From assembly GCF_902706185.1 (NCBI RefSeq), contig NZ_CACSJM010000038.1, positions 1 through 41,923 of the forward strand: a stretch of 41,923 bases of DNA, read 5' to 3'. This DNA comes from Roseomonas sp. 18066. GTDB lineage: Bacteria > Pseudomonadota > Alphaproteobacteria > Acetobacterales > Acetobacteraceae. The notes beneath the pieces are model-generated. The model made no database searches. It was not told the origin of the DNA and saw only the letters and a program-made list of their open reading frames with translations. The translations under genes were made by a program, and so were the position numbers. Positions 24,777-32,307 of the stretch are shown in pieces (the first letter of the stretch is position 1; every line of letters starts with the position of its first letter).

Positions 24777-25979
24777 ATGATCAGCACCGACTCCTCCGGC
24801 AAGCTGGCGCTCGGCGAGACCGGTCACGTGCTGGCCGCGCCCGACGATGCCGCGCGCCGCGAATGCTACCTGCCGCCGGCGACGGTGCAGAGCCATGCCG
24901 CCAACCTGACGCCGCTGGCCGACGGCTCGCTCGGCCTGGTCTGGTTCGGCGGCACCCAGGAAGGCGTGCCGGATATTTCGGCCTACTTCTCGCGCCTCGA
25001 GGGCGACCGCTGGTCGGCGCCGGTGCGGCTGTCGGACGACCCGACCCGCTCGGAGCAGAACCCGCTGCTCTTCCCGGCGCCGAATGGCGAGCTCTGGCTG
25101 ATCTGGACCGCGCAGATCTCCGGCAACCAGGACACCGCCATCGTCCGTCGCCGCGTCTCCATCGACCACGGCCGCAGCTGGGGCCCGATCGCGACGCTGT
25201 TCGGCGAGCGCCCGGGCGGCGGCACCTTCATGCGCCAGCCGGTCACCGTGCTGTCCAATGGCGACTGGCTGCTGCCGATCTGGATCTGCACCAGCACGCC
25301 GGGCCGCAAATGGGTCGGCGACGAGGATACCAGCGCGGTCATGATCTCCTCTGATCAAGGCCGGACCTGGAAGGAAGTCGCCGTGCCCGACAGCCTGGGC
25401 TGCGTGCACATGAACATCCTCGACCTGCAGGACGGCACGCTCGCCGCCTTCTACCGCAGCCGCTGGGCGGACAATGTCTATGTCTCCCGCTCCAGCGATC
25501 TCGGCCAGAGCTGGAGCGCGCCGGAGCCCACCGAGCTGCCGAACAATAATTCTTCCATTCAGGTGGCGCGGCTGCAGAACGGCCATCTGGCCATGGTCTT
25601 CAATGCCAGCAGCGCGGCGGATGCCACCGAGCGGCGCCTGTCGCTCTATGACGACATCGAGGATGACACCGACGACGGCAAGGTGGTCGGCGCCATCGAC
25701 GCCAGCCGCCGCAGCACCTTCTGGGGCGTGCCGCGCGCGCCGATGACGCTGGCGATCTCCGAGGATGGCGGGCGGACCTGGCCGCATCGCCGCAACCTGG
25801 AGACCGGCGACGGCTACTGCATGACCAACAATTCGCGCGAGGGGCTGAACCGCGAATTCTCCTACCCCTCGATCACGCAGACGGCGGATGGCCGGCTGCA
25901 CATCGCCTACACCGTCTATCGCCAGGCCATCAAATACGTCTCGGTGGCCGAGGCCTGGGTCAAGGAGACCGCCGCATGA
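24777..25979 (+). CDS. Asp-box (BNR) sialidase-like protein
   Basis: 400 residues with four Asp boxes of the form S-x-D-x-G-x-(S/T)-W at 128-135, 191-198, 239-246 and 338-345, indicating a six-bladed propeller of the sialidase-like BNR_2 group. There is no signal peptide, so it should stay in the cytoplasm, and the canonical FRIP motif of GH33 sialidases is not seen. True neuraminidase activity is therefore doubtful; glycoside hydrolase or lyase/isomerase-like activity on an imported acid sugar is possible. The stop overlaps the aldolase start (ATGA), a strong sign the two act together. Confidence 0.85.
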   Translation: MISTDSSGKLALGETGHVLAAPDDAARRECYLPPATVQSHAANLTPLADGSLGLVWFGGTQEGVPDISAYFSRLEGDRWSAPVRLSDDPTRSEQNPLLFPAPNGELWLIWTAQISGNQDTAIVRRRVSIDHGRSWGPIATLFGERPGGGTFMRQPVTVLSNGDWLLPIWICTSTPGRKWVGDEDTSAVMISSDQGRTWKEVAVPDSLGCVHMNILDLQDGTLAAFYRSRWADNVYVSRSSDLGQSWSAPEPTELPNNNSSIQVARLQNGHLAMVFNASSAADATERRLSLYDDIEDDTDDGKVVGAIDASRRSTFWGVPRAPMTLAISEDGGRTWPHRRNLETGDGYCMTNNSREGLNREFSYPSITQTADGRLHIAYTVYRQAIKYVSVAEAWVKETAA

Positions 25980-26875
25980 CCACAACTGCCCTGCGTGGCC
26001 CGAGCGGCGTCTTCAGCGCCGCCCTCACCCCGCTCGACGCGGATCTGAGCCCCGACCACGCGGCCTTCGCGGCGCATGCCAAGTGGCTGCTGGCCGAAGG
26101 CTGCGACGGCATTGCTCTTCTGGGCACCACCGGCGAGGCCAACTCCTTCTCCGTCGCCGAGCGGCAGGCGCTGCTGGAAGCGACCGTCGCCGCCGGCGTG
26201 GCGCCGGAAAAGCTGCTGCCCGGGACGGGCGTCGCCGCCTTCACCGAGACCGTCGCGCTGACGAAGCACGCGCTGTCCTGCGGCGTCACCACCGTCGTCA
26301 TGCTGCCGCCCTTCTACTACAAGGGCGTCTCCGATGACGGCGTCTTCGCCGCCTATTCGGAAATCCTGCAGCGCATTGGCGACAGCCGGCTGCGCGTGGT
26401 GCTCTACCACATCCCACAGATGTCGGCCGTGCCGATCAGCCACGCGGTGATCGAGCGCCTGCTGGCCGCCTTCCCCGAGACCGTGGTCGGCATCAAGGAT
26501 TCCTCCGGCGAGCTCGCCAATATGGAAGCCATGGTGGCAAAATTCCCGGGCTTCTCGGTGCTGGCGGGGGCCGATCCGCTGCTGCTGCCGCTGCGGCGCA
26601 AGGGCGGCGCCGGCTGCATCACCGCCACCTCCAACCTGGTCGCGCGCGACCTGGCCTTCGTCTATGCGCATGCCAACGACGCCGCCAAGGCGGCCGAGGT
26701 CGATGCCGCCCAGGCCCGCATCGTCGCCGCCCGCAACAAGGCGTCGAAATATCCGCAGATGGCGTCGCTGAAGGCGATGACCGCGCATCGCACCGGGGAT
26801 GCCGGCTGGATGCGGCTGCGCCCGCCGCTGCTGCCGCTGACCGAGGCCCAGGCGAGCGAGCTCGCCCAGGCCTGA
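25976..26875 (+). CDS. DapA/NanA-family class I aldolase
   Basis: 299 residues, TIM barrel. Family residues are intact: GTTGE (50-54), Tyr134 in LYHIP, and Schiff-base Lys164 in VGIKDSSGE. The family includes dihydrodipicolinate synthase, N-acetylneuraminate lyase and keto-deoxy-sugar-acid aldolases, all using pyruvate or a 2-keto acid. The genomic setting (IclR, Fe-ADH, Asp-box protein, Bug transporter) argues for a catabolic aldolase or dehydratase rather than lysine biosynthesis (inference). Followed by a 10-bp perfect hairpin. Confidence 0.88.
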   Translation: MTTTALRGPSGVFSAALTPLDADLSPDHAAFAAHAKWLLAEGCDGIALLGTTGEANSFSVAERQALLEATVAAGVAPEKLLPGTGVAAFTETVALTKHALSCGVTTVVMLPPFYYKGVSDDGVFAAYSEILQRIGDSRLRVVLYHIPQMSAVPISHAVIERLLAAFPETVVGIKDSSGELANMEAMVAKFPGFSVLAGADPLLLPLRRKGGAGCITATSNLVARDLAFVYAHANDAAKAAEVDAAQARIVAARNKASKYPQMASLKAMTAHRTGDAGWMRLRPPLLPLTEAQASELAQA

Positions 26876-26881
26876 GCTTTC

Positions 26882-26908
26882 GCGGCGCCGGTCACCCCCC
26901 GGCGCCGC
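26882..26908 (+). terminator. Perfect 10-bp GC hairpin after the aldolase gene
   Basis: GCGGCGCCGG (26882-26891) pairs with CCGGCGCCGC (26899-26908) over a 7-base loop, seven bases after the aldolase stop and 38 before the Bug gene. No T-run, so it may be a partial terminator, a 3-prime stabiliser or a processing site. Confidence 0.5.
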
Positions 26909-26946
26909 CTCTGAACGTCCAAGACTGAAAAACGGGAATCAAAGCC

Positions 26947-27927
26947 ATGAAAAGGCGTTCTCTGCTGCTGGGCACCGGCGCGGCCGCGGCCTCCCTGCTC
27001 GCTTCGCCGGCCATCCAGGCCCAGGAATCCTGGCCGCGCGGCAAGCCGATCCGCGTCATCATCCCCTGGCCGCCCGGGGCGGCCAACGACACGCTCGGCC
27101 GGCTGCTGGCGCAGCGCCTGACGGAAAAGCTCGGCGCCACGGCGGTCGCCGAGAACCGCACCGGCGGCGCCGGGCTGATCGGCACCAATGCGGTGCTGAC
27201 GGCGCCGAATGACGGCTACACGATCCTCGCCTCGGCCTTCAACACGGCGGTGATGCCGCTGGTGCTGAAGGGCGCCACCTTCGATCCGCAGAAGGATCTG
27301 GAGGTGATGGCGCGCACGGCGAAGGCGCCGCTGGTCATGGTCTCCTCCGGCACCCGCCCGCAGAAGACCCTGCCGGAAATCCTGGCAGCGGCGAAGGCCA
27401 AGCCGCGCGAATGGAACATCGCCATCTCCTCGCTGGGCTCGGCCGGGCACCTGGCGACCATCGAGTTCCTGCGCCGCACCGGGCTCGACCTCGACATGGT
27501 CACCTATCGCGGCACCCAGCCGGCGCTGACCGACCTGATGGGCGGCAGCGTGCAGCTGCTGATCGACCCCTGCTTCGCCCTGCTGCCGGCGCGCGGCGAC
27601 GGCAAGATCAATGCGGTGGGCATCGCCACGGCGCAGCGCTCGGCGCTGGCCTCCGACGTGCCGACCATGGCCGAGGGCGGGCTGCCGGGCTACGAGTTCC
27701 AGTCCTGGTACGGCGTCTGGGGCCCGAAGGGCACGTCGGCCGAGATCTGCGGCCGGGTCAATGCGCTGATGCAGGAGACGATGCGCGAGCCGGTGATGGT
27801 CGAGCGCCTGACCCGCCAGGTGCTGGAGCCGGTGACCGAGAGCATCGACCAGACCAAGCAGTTCATCGCCACCGAGATCAACCGTGCCGGCGAGCTGCTG
27901 CGCAGCGTCAACTACCAGCCGGAGTAG
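26947..27927 (+). CDS. Tripartite tricarboxylate transporter substrate-binding protein (TctC/Bug family)
   Basis: 326 residues with a Tat-like signal (MKRRSLLLG, cleavage near IQAQ). Bug motifs are present: PIRVIIPWPPGAANDTLGR, VAENRTGGAGLIGT, and AVGIATAQRSALASDVPTMAEGGLPGYE. These periplasmic proteins bind carboxylates for TctAB permeases. No tctA or tctB is in the window, so it is an orphan that would use a permease encoded elsewhere or serve as a sensor (inference). Its place in the cluster points to a carboxylate ligand related to the pathway substrate. Confidence 0.93.
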   Translation: MKRRSLLLGTGAAAASLLASPAIQAQESWPRGKPIRVIIPWPPGAANDTLGRLLAQRLTEKLGATAVAENRTGGAGLIGTNAVLTAPNDGYTILASAFNTAVMPLVLKGATFDPQKDLEVMARTAKAPLVMVSSGTRPQKTLPEILAAAKAKPREWNIAISSLGSAGHLATIEFLRRTGLDLDMVTYRGTQPALTDLMGGSVQLLIDPCFALLPARGDGKINAVGIATAQRSALASDVPTMAEGGLPGYEFQSWYGVWGPKGTSAEICGRVNALMQETMREPVMVERLTRQVLEPVTESIDQTKQFIATEINRAGELLRSVNYQPE

Positions 27928-27977
27928 CCGGCGGGCCGAGGCTGGAGGCGGCGCGCGGAAGCCTGTATGTCCCAGGC

Positions 27978-28640
27978 ATGTCGACGCCCCGCCCCCAGCA
28001 GCGTTTTCTCCAAGGCCCGGCCGGCCAGATCCAGCTGACCATCACAGAGCCTGCGGGCGCACCCCGCGGCATCGTGCTGGTCAGCCATCCGCAGCCGCTG
28101 CTGGGCGGCTCGCCGCGCCATATCGTGCCGCACACCATCGCCCGCCGGCTGAGCGATGCCGGCTGGATCGCGGTGCGGCCGAGCTTTCGCGGCGTCGACG
28201 GCTCCGAGGGTAGCTATGCCGAGGGCATCGGCGAGGCCGAAGACGCTTTCCTGATCGCCGAGACGCTGCGGGCCGAGCATCCGGGGCTGCCCCTGGCGCT
28301 CGTCGGCTTCTCCTTCGGCGCCCATGTCTATGCCCGCCTCGCCTGCGCGCTGGAGGAAAAAAGCCCGGCCGCCGCGATCGTGCTGATGGGGCTGCCGGTC
28401 GGTCTGGTCCCCGGCGGCCGCGACTACGAGGCCCTGCCGATCCCGCGGCGAACCCTGCTGCTGCATGGCCAGGACGACACCATGGCGCCGCTCGCCTCGC
28501 TGCTCGACTGGGGCCGGGCGACGATGCACCCCGTGACCGTCTTCCCCGGCGCCGATCACTTCTTCAAGGGCTGCCTGGCCGCGGCGCTGGACCGGGTTGT
28601 CGCCCATCTGAACGCCACCAGCGATCACATCCCGGCATAG
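27978..28640 (+). CDS. Alpha/beta hydrolase
   Basis: 220 residues. A HPQPLLGGS oxyanion-side motif (about 37-45), nucleophile Ser112 in GFSFGAH, an acid in HGQDD, and a late His in GADHFF give a complete catalytic triad. It resembles the small dienelactone-hydrolase-like esterases carrying an HPxPxxGG motif. Start ATG 27978; the long frame back to 27411 overlaps the Bug gene and is rejected. Fifty bases after the Bug stop, so probably in the same operon. Substrate unknown; an ester or lactone of the pathway is plausible. Confidence 0.85.
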   Translation: MSTPRPQQRFLQGPAGQIQLTITEPAGAPRGIVLVSHPQPLLGGSPRHIVPHTIARRLSDAGWIAVRPSFRGVDGSEGSYAEGIGEAEDAFLIAETLRAEHPGLPLALVGFSFGAHVYARLACALEEKSPAAAIVLMGLPVGLVPGGRDYEALPIPRRTLLLHGQDDTMAPLASLLDWGRATMHPVTVFPGADHFFKGCLAAALDRVVAHLNATSDHIPA

Positions 28641-28719
28641 CCGGCAGCGCCAGATTGTAATTCCGCGACGGGCCGATCCGTGGCTCACTTCCCGCAAAGA
28701 AGCAGGGAGGGAAAGCCGG

Positions 28720-29259
28720 ATGGTTTCCGAGAGCGTCGACACCGCGCCCGCCGCCTGGCAGCGCGACGTCTTCGATGTGCTGAAGGCCGCCGGCGTGCGC
28801 CACATCTGCTACGTCCCCGATGCCGGCCATGCCACCGCCATCCGCCTGGCCGAGGCCGACCCCGAGATCCAGGCCGTGGTGCTGACCACCGAGGAGGAGG
28901 GCATCGGCTATCTGGCCGGCGCCTGGCTGGGCGGCGAGCGCGGCGCGCTGCTGATGCAGTCCAGCGGCGTCGGCAATTGCATCAACACCCTGGCGCTGCA
29001 GCCCTGCATCCGCTTCCCGCTGCTGATGGTGGTGACGATGCGCGGCGACTGGGCCGAGTTCAACCATTGGCAGAACCCGATGGGCCAGGCGACGGAGCCG
29101 GTGCTGAAGCAGATGGGCGTCATGACCTGGCGCGCCGATGTACCAGCCGACGTTTCTCCCCTGTTGCGCGGCGCGGCGACCATGGCCTTCGCCGGCGAGG
29201 CGTCCTGCGCGCTGCTGCTCGGCCAGCGGCTGATCGGCGAGAAGGAGTGGGTGAAGTGA
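28720..29259 (+). CDS. TPP-dependent decarboxylase, alpha (N-terminal) subunit, sulfopyruvate/phosphonopyruvate decarboxylase type
   Basis: 179 residues with the pyrimidine-binding half of a ThDP enzyme: YVPDAGHATA, LTTEEEGIGYLAGAWLGG (catalytic Glu among 58-60), QSSGVGNCINTL. Length and split gene match the ComD-type alpha subunit of sulfopyruvate decarboxylase and related 3-substituted pyruvate decarboxylases. GGGAGG precedes ATG 28720. The stop overlaps the beta-subunit start (GTGA). No sulfolactate or phosphonate genes are nearby, so the 2-keto acid cannot be named. Confidence 0.85.
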   Translation: MVSESVDTAPAAWQRDVFDVLKAAGVRHICYVPDAGHATAIRLAEADPEIQAVVLTTEEEGIGYLAGAWLGGERGALLMQSSGVGNCINTLALQPCIRFPLLMVVTMRGDWAEFNHWQNPMGQATEPVLKQMGVMTWRADVPADVSPLLRGAATMAFAGEASCALLLGQRLIGEKEWVK

Positions 29260-29843
29260 CCGCCGGTGGAACCCTCGACCGGCGCGCCGTCGTCGCTGCC
29301 CTGGTGCGGGAGCGCGGCGATCTGCTGGTGGTCTCGGCGCTCGGCTCGCCCTCCTACGACCTGATGGCGGCCGGCGACCACGACCTGAATTTCTACCTGT
29401 GGGCGGCGATGGGCAGCGCGGCCATGGTCGGGCTCGGCCTGGCCCGGGCGCAGCCCGACCGGCCGGTGCTGGTGCTGACCGGCGATGGCGAGCAGCTGAT
29501 GGGCCTCGGCGCGCTGGCCACCATCGCGCTGCGCCGCCCGGCCAATCTCTCCATCGTCGTGCTCGACAACGGCCATTACGGCGAGACCGGCATGCAGCCG
29601 AGCCATGCCGGCATGGGCGTCGAGCTGGCCCGCATCGCCGCGGCGCTGGATTTCCCGGGCGCGGAGACCATCGCCGAGCTGCAGGGCATCGAGCCGCTGC
29701 GCCGCCGCCTCCACGCCCGCGCCGGGCTGCATCTCGCCACCGTCAAGATCGAGCCGAAGAACTGGCCGCGCGTGCTGCCGCCGCGTGACGGCGTCCACGT
29801 CAAGAACCGCTTCCGCCAAGCCCTGGGACATTCGCCGACATGA
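29256..29843 (+). CDS. TPP-dependent decarboxylase, beta (C-terminal) subunit
   Basis: 195 residues from GTG 29256, which overlaps the alpha stop and has AAGGAG about eight bases upstream. ThDP/Mg-binding motif GDG (76-78) to Asn105, and DNGHYGETGMQPSHAG typical of ComE and phosphonopyruvate decarboxylase C-terminal halves. With the alpha subunit it should convert a 3-substituted pyruvate to the aldehyde, which the Fe-alcohol dehydrogenase of the same cluster could reduce (inference). The longer frame beginning at 28680 overlaps the alpha gene and is rejected. Confidence 0.87.
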   Translation: MTAGGTLDRRAVVAALVRERGDLLVVSALGSPSYDLMAAGDHDLNFYLWAAMGSAAMVGLGLARAQPDRPVLVLTGDGEQLMGLGALATIALRRPANLSIVVLDNGHYGETGMQPSHAGMGVELARIAAALDFPGAETIAELQGIEPLRRRLHARAGLHLATVKIEPKNWPRVLPPRDGVHVKNRFRQALGHSPT

Positions 29844-30232
29844 GCACCACCGACGCCCCGAAGCGCCAGGCCGACGAGTTCCACAACCTCGATGACGGGA
29901 TCGGCGGCATCGTCCGCGAGCTGGCCCCCGGCCTGACCACCCGCATCTTCGCCGGCGAGCAGGCCATGCTCTCCATCGTCAGCATCGCCCCCAACGCCGA
30001 GGGCACGCTGCATGCCCACCCCGAGGAGCAATGGGGCGTGCTGCTCGACGGCAGCGCGGTGCGCGTCCAGGGCGGCGAGGAGATCGCGGTGAAGAAAGGC
30101 GACTTCTGGCGCACCCCCGGCGGCGTGCCGCACACCATGCGGGCGGGGCCGGAGGGCGCGCGGGTGCTCGACATCTTCAGCCCGCCGCGGTCAGAATACC
30201 GCAAGCCGGGCTCCGGCTTCGGCACGGCATGA
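29840..30232 (+). CDS. Small single-domain cupin
   Basis: 130 residues. Cupin motif 1 has His58, His60 and Gln64 (HAHPEEQ) and motif 2 has His98 (PGGVPH), so a metal site is likely, with Gln in place of the usual Glu. The start overlaps the decarboxylase beta stop (ATGA). Function unknown: such cupins act as isomerases, dioxygenases or sensors. Tight coupling suggests it handles a substrate or product of the decarboxylase. A hairpin follows at 30241-30267. Confidence 0.87.
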   Translation: MSTTDAPKRQADEFHNLDDGIGGIVRELAPGLTTRIFAGEQAMLSIVSIAPNAEGTLHAHPEEQWGVLLDGSAVRVQGGEEIAVKKGDFWRTPGGVPHTMRAGPEGARVLDIFSPPRSEYRKPGSGFGTA

Positions 30233-30240
30233 CCATCATT

Positions 30241-30267
30241 GGCGCCGGTGATTGGGCAGCCGGCGCC
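30241..30267 (+). terminator. Perfect 8-bp hairpin after the cupin gene
   Basis: GGCGCCGG (30241-30248) pairs with CCGGCGCC (30260-30267) over 11 bases, starting 9 bases after the cupin stop. The arms repeat those of the hairpin at 26882-26908. No T-run follows. Confidence 0.5.
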
Positions 30268-30281
30268 AGGGGACGCATATA

Positions 30282-30343
30282 GGCGGTCGACCAAACCTAT
30301 TCCGGCGGGGCGCTTGTCCCCGCCGTCAGGGATATCGACCGCC
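30282..30343 (+). promoter_or_regulatory. Nested inverted repeats forming a structured leader
   Basis: The outer arms GGCGGTCGA (30282-30290) and TCGACCGCC (30335-30343) are perfect 9-bp complements; the second ends at the base before the ATG. Inside is a perfect 8-bp hairpin, CGGCGGGG (30303-30310) and CCCCGCCG (30318-30325). The probable ribosome site AGGGA (30328-30332) lies in the single-stranded arm between them. If it forms in RNA, the fold would hinder initiation. Alternatively the dyads are DNA operators: GGTCGACC (30285-30292) is itself palindromic and ATAGG-N12-CCTAT (30279-30300) crosses it. Confidence 0.5.
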
Positions 30344-31366
30344 ATGAAGAAGATCGGCTTTCTGTCCTTCGGCCATTGGACGCCCTCGCCGCATTCGGCG
30401 ACGCGCTCGGCCGCCGACGTGCTGACCCAGTCCATCGACCTCGCCGTCGCGGCGGAGCAGCTCGGCGCGGACGGCGCCTATATCCGCGTGCACCACTATG
30501 CCCGCCAGCTGGCCTCGCCCTTCCCGCTGCTGGCGGCGATGGGCGCGCGCACCAAGAGCATCGAGCTCGGCACCGCGGTCATCGACATGCGCTACGAGAA
30601 CCCCTTCTACATGGCCGAGGATGCCGGGGCGGCGGACCTGATCAGCGGCGGCCGGCTGCAGCTCGGCCTCAGCCGCGGCTCGCCGGAGCAGGTGATCGAC
30701 GGCTGGCGCCATTTCGGCCATGAGCCGATCGCCGGCGAGAGCGATGCCGAGATGGGCCGCCGCCATGCCCAGGTCTTTCACCAGCTGCTGAAGGGCGAGG
30801 GCTTCGCGCAGCCGAACCCGCGGCCGATGTTCCCGAACCCGCCGGGGCTGCTGCGGCTGGAGCCGCATTCGGAGGGGCTGCGCGACCGCATCTGGTGGGG
30901 CGCCGGCTCGAACGCGACCGCGGTCTGGGCGGCGAAGCAGGGGATGAACCTGCAGAGCTCGACGCTGAAGGATGACGAGACCGGCGAGGCCTTCCACATC
31001 CAGCAGGCCAAGCAGATCCGCGCCTATCGCGAGGCCTGGAAGGAGGCCGGCCACGTCCGGGAGCCCCGCGTCTCGGTCAGCCGCAGCATCTTCCCGCTGC
31101 TCGACGACCGCGACCGCGAGTATTTCGGCCGCGGCGCCAAGGAGCAGGACCAGGTCGGCTTCATCGACGACCGCACCCGCGCCATCTTCGGCCGCGGCTA
31201 CACGGGAGAGCCGGAAAAGCTGATCGAGCAGCTGCGCGGCGACGAGGGCATCGCCGAGGCCGACACCCTGCTGCTGACCATCCCCAACCAGCTGGGCGTC
31301 GACTATTGCGCCCATGTGATCGAGGGGGTGCTGAAGCACGTGGCGCCGGCGCTGGGCTGGCGCTGA
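30344..31366 (+). CDS. LLM-class flavin-dependent oxidoreductase (luciferase-like)
   Basis: 340 residues from ATG 30344. The bacterial luciferase-like TIM barrel is recognisable: DLAVAAEQLGADGAYIRVHHYAR, IELGTAVIDMRYENPFYMAEDAGAADLISGGRLQLGLSRGSPEQ, then C-terminal VDYCAHVIEGVLKHVAP. Family enzymes use reduced FMN or F420 to oxygenate or reduce small substrates; FMN is more likely in this type of organism. It sits after the cupin gene but behind its own structured leader, so it may be regulated separately. The frame back to 30239 would run through the hairpins and is rejected. Confidence 0.9.
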   Translation: MKKIGFLSFGHWTPSPHSATRSAADVLTQSIDLAVAAEQLGADGAYIRVHHYARQLASPFPLLAAMGARTKSIELGTAVIDMRYENPFYMAEDAGAADLISGGRLQLGLSRGSPEQVIDGWRHFGHEPIAGESDAEMGRRHAQVFHQLLKGEGFAQPNPRPMFPNPPGLLRLEPHSEGLRDRIWWGAGSNATAVWAAKQGMNLQSSTLKDDETGEAFHIQQAKQIRAYREAWKEAGHVREPRVSVSRSIFPLLDDRDREYFGRGAKEQDQVGFIDDRTRAIFGRGYTGEPEKLIEQLRGDEGIAEADTLLLTIPNQLGVDYCAHVIEGVLKHVAPALGWR

Positions 31367-31431
31367 GCATCGCTTGATCTCCGCCGCCCGGGCTGGCCAC
31401 ATTGCGCGGGCACGGTCCGGGGGGCGGGGCG

Positions 31432-32214
31432 ATGGGGGCGGAGGCACGGGACAGCCAGGGCGTCGTGGCGCGGGTCGCCGAGATCCTGCGCGCCTTCGCC
31501 GAGGCCGGCGACAGCCTGTCGATCAAGGAGCTGTCGCAGCGCCTGGAACTGCCGCCCAGCACGCTGCACCGGCTGCTGGACCAGCTGCTGGAGACCGGGC
31601 TGGTCGAGCGCGCCGCGCATCGCCGCTACCGCGTCGGCGGCGAGTTCAGCCGGCTCGGCGCCCTGGCCGCGCGCAAGGCGGGGATGCTGCGCCTGGCCGG
31701 GCCGATGCTGCAGGATGTGGCGCGGCAGACCACCGAGACCTGCATGCTGGGGCTGCTGCTGCCGCAAAGCCTCAGCATGATGTTCGTCGACAAGGCGGCG
31801 GCCGCCCTGCCGCTGCCCTATCCGATCCGCATGCACCGCGCCCGCTCGCTGCTCTGGGGCGCGACCGGCCTGTGCCTGCTGGCCTGGCTGCGGCCCGAGA
31901 CCGTCGAGCAGGTGCTGCGCCGCGCCGGGCCCTGCCCGCTGGACGGCCGCGCGCCGCCGCGGGGCGCGGCTTTGGCCGAGCGCCTGGCCCAGATCCGCGC
32001 CCGTGGCTATGCGCTGACCCGCGGCGAGCAGACCCGCGATGCGGTGGGCATGGCCGCGCCCGTCTTCGGCGCCGGCCAGCGCGTGGTCGGCGACCTTTGC
32101 ATCACCCTGCCGCGCGCCCGCTTCGCCGCCGGCGACGAGGCGCGCTTCGCCGGGCTGCTGATGCAGCGCGCCGCCACGCTGTCGCGGCTGAACGGGCATG
32201 TCGCCCCGGCCTGA
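31432..32214 (+). CDS. IclR-family transcriptional regulator
   Basis: 260 residues from ATG 31432, which has a G-rich run upstream; TTG 31402 is a less likely start. Winged helix about 8-70 (GVVARVAEILRAF, LPPSTLHRLLDQLLETG) and an IclR effector domain (YALTRGEQTRDAVGMAAPVFG). It lies 65 bp after the LLM gene and 93 bp before the amidase; the palindrome at 32221-32237 follows immediately. Likely regulator of the amidase and, by a shared site, of the binding protein at 33718-35319 (inference). Confidence 0.88.
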   Translation: MGAEARDSQGVVARVAEILRAFAEAGDSLSIKELSQRLELPPSTLHRLLDQLLETGLVERAAHRRYRVGGEFSRLGALAARKAGMLRLAGPMLQDVARQTTETCMLGLLLPQSLSMMFVDKAAAALPLPYPIRMHRARSLLWGATGLCLLAWLRPETVEQVLRRAGPCPLDGRAPPRGAALAERLAQIRARGYALTRGEQTRDAVGMAAPVFGAGQRVVGDLCITLPRARFAAGDEARFAGLLMQRAATLSRLNGHVAPA

Positions 32215-32220
32215 ACCCGG

Positions 32221-32237
32221 ATTCCGCTGGCCGGAAT
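32221..32237 (+). promoter_or_regulatory. ATTCCG-N5-CGGAAT palindrome before the amidase
   Basis: Perfect 6-bp inverted repeat, ATTCCG (32221-32226) and CGGAAT (32232-32237), 5-bp spacer, 71-87 bp before the amidase start and just after the iclR stop. The same architecture recurs at 35410-35426. Inferred binding site of the adjacent IclR protein. Confidence 0.55.
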
Positions 32238-32307
32238 GCCCTGGCTTGAAGCGGCTGTTCCTCGGCGCCTAGCCTCGGTCCCTGTTCCAAAGTCCAGGAG
32301 AATGGCG

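Noticed and set aside
24777..25979. Secreted bacterial neuraminidase
   Set aside because: No signal peptide and no FRIP motif; only the Asp-box propeller is supported, so the enzyme name is not used.
23343..25985. 880-codon minus-strand frame opposite the Fe-ADH and Asp-box genes
   Set aside because: Shadow frame without domains; the real genes carry intact metal ligands and Asp boxes on the plus strand.
25976..26875. Lysine-biosynthetic dapA
   Set aside because: The catabolic neighbourhood and IclR linkage argue against it, and many family members have other substrates.
28720..29843. Definite sulfopyruvate decarboxylase (comDE) in a sulfolactate pathway
   Set aside because: No sulfolactate lyase, sulfoacetaldehyde acetyltransferase or sulfonate transporter is nearby; only the broader decarboxylase family is safe.
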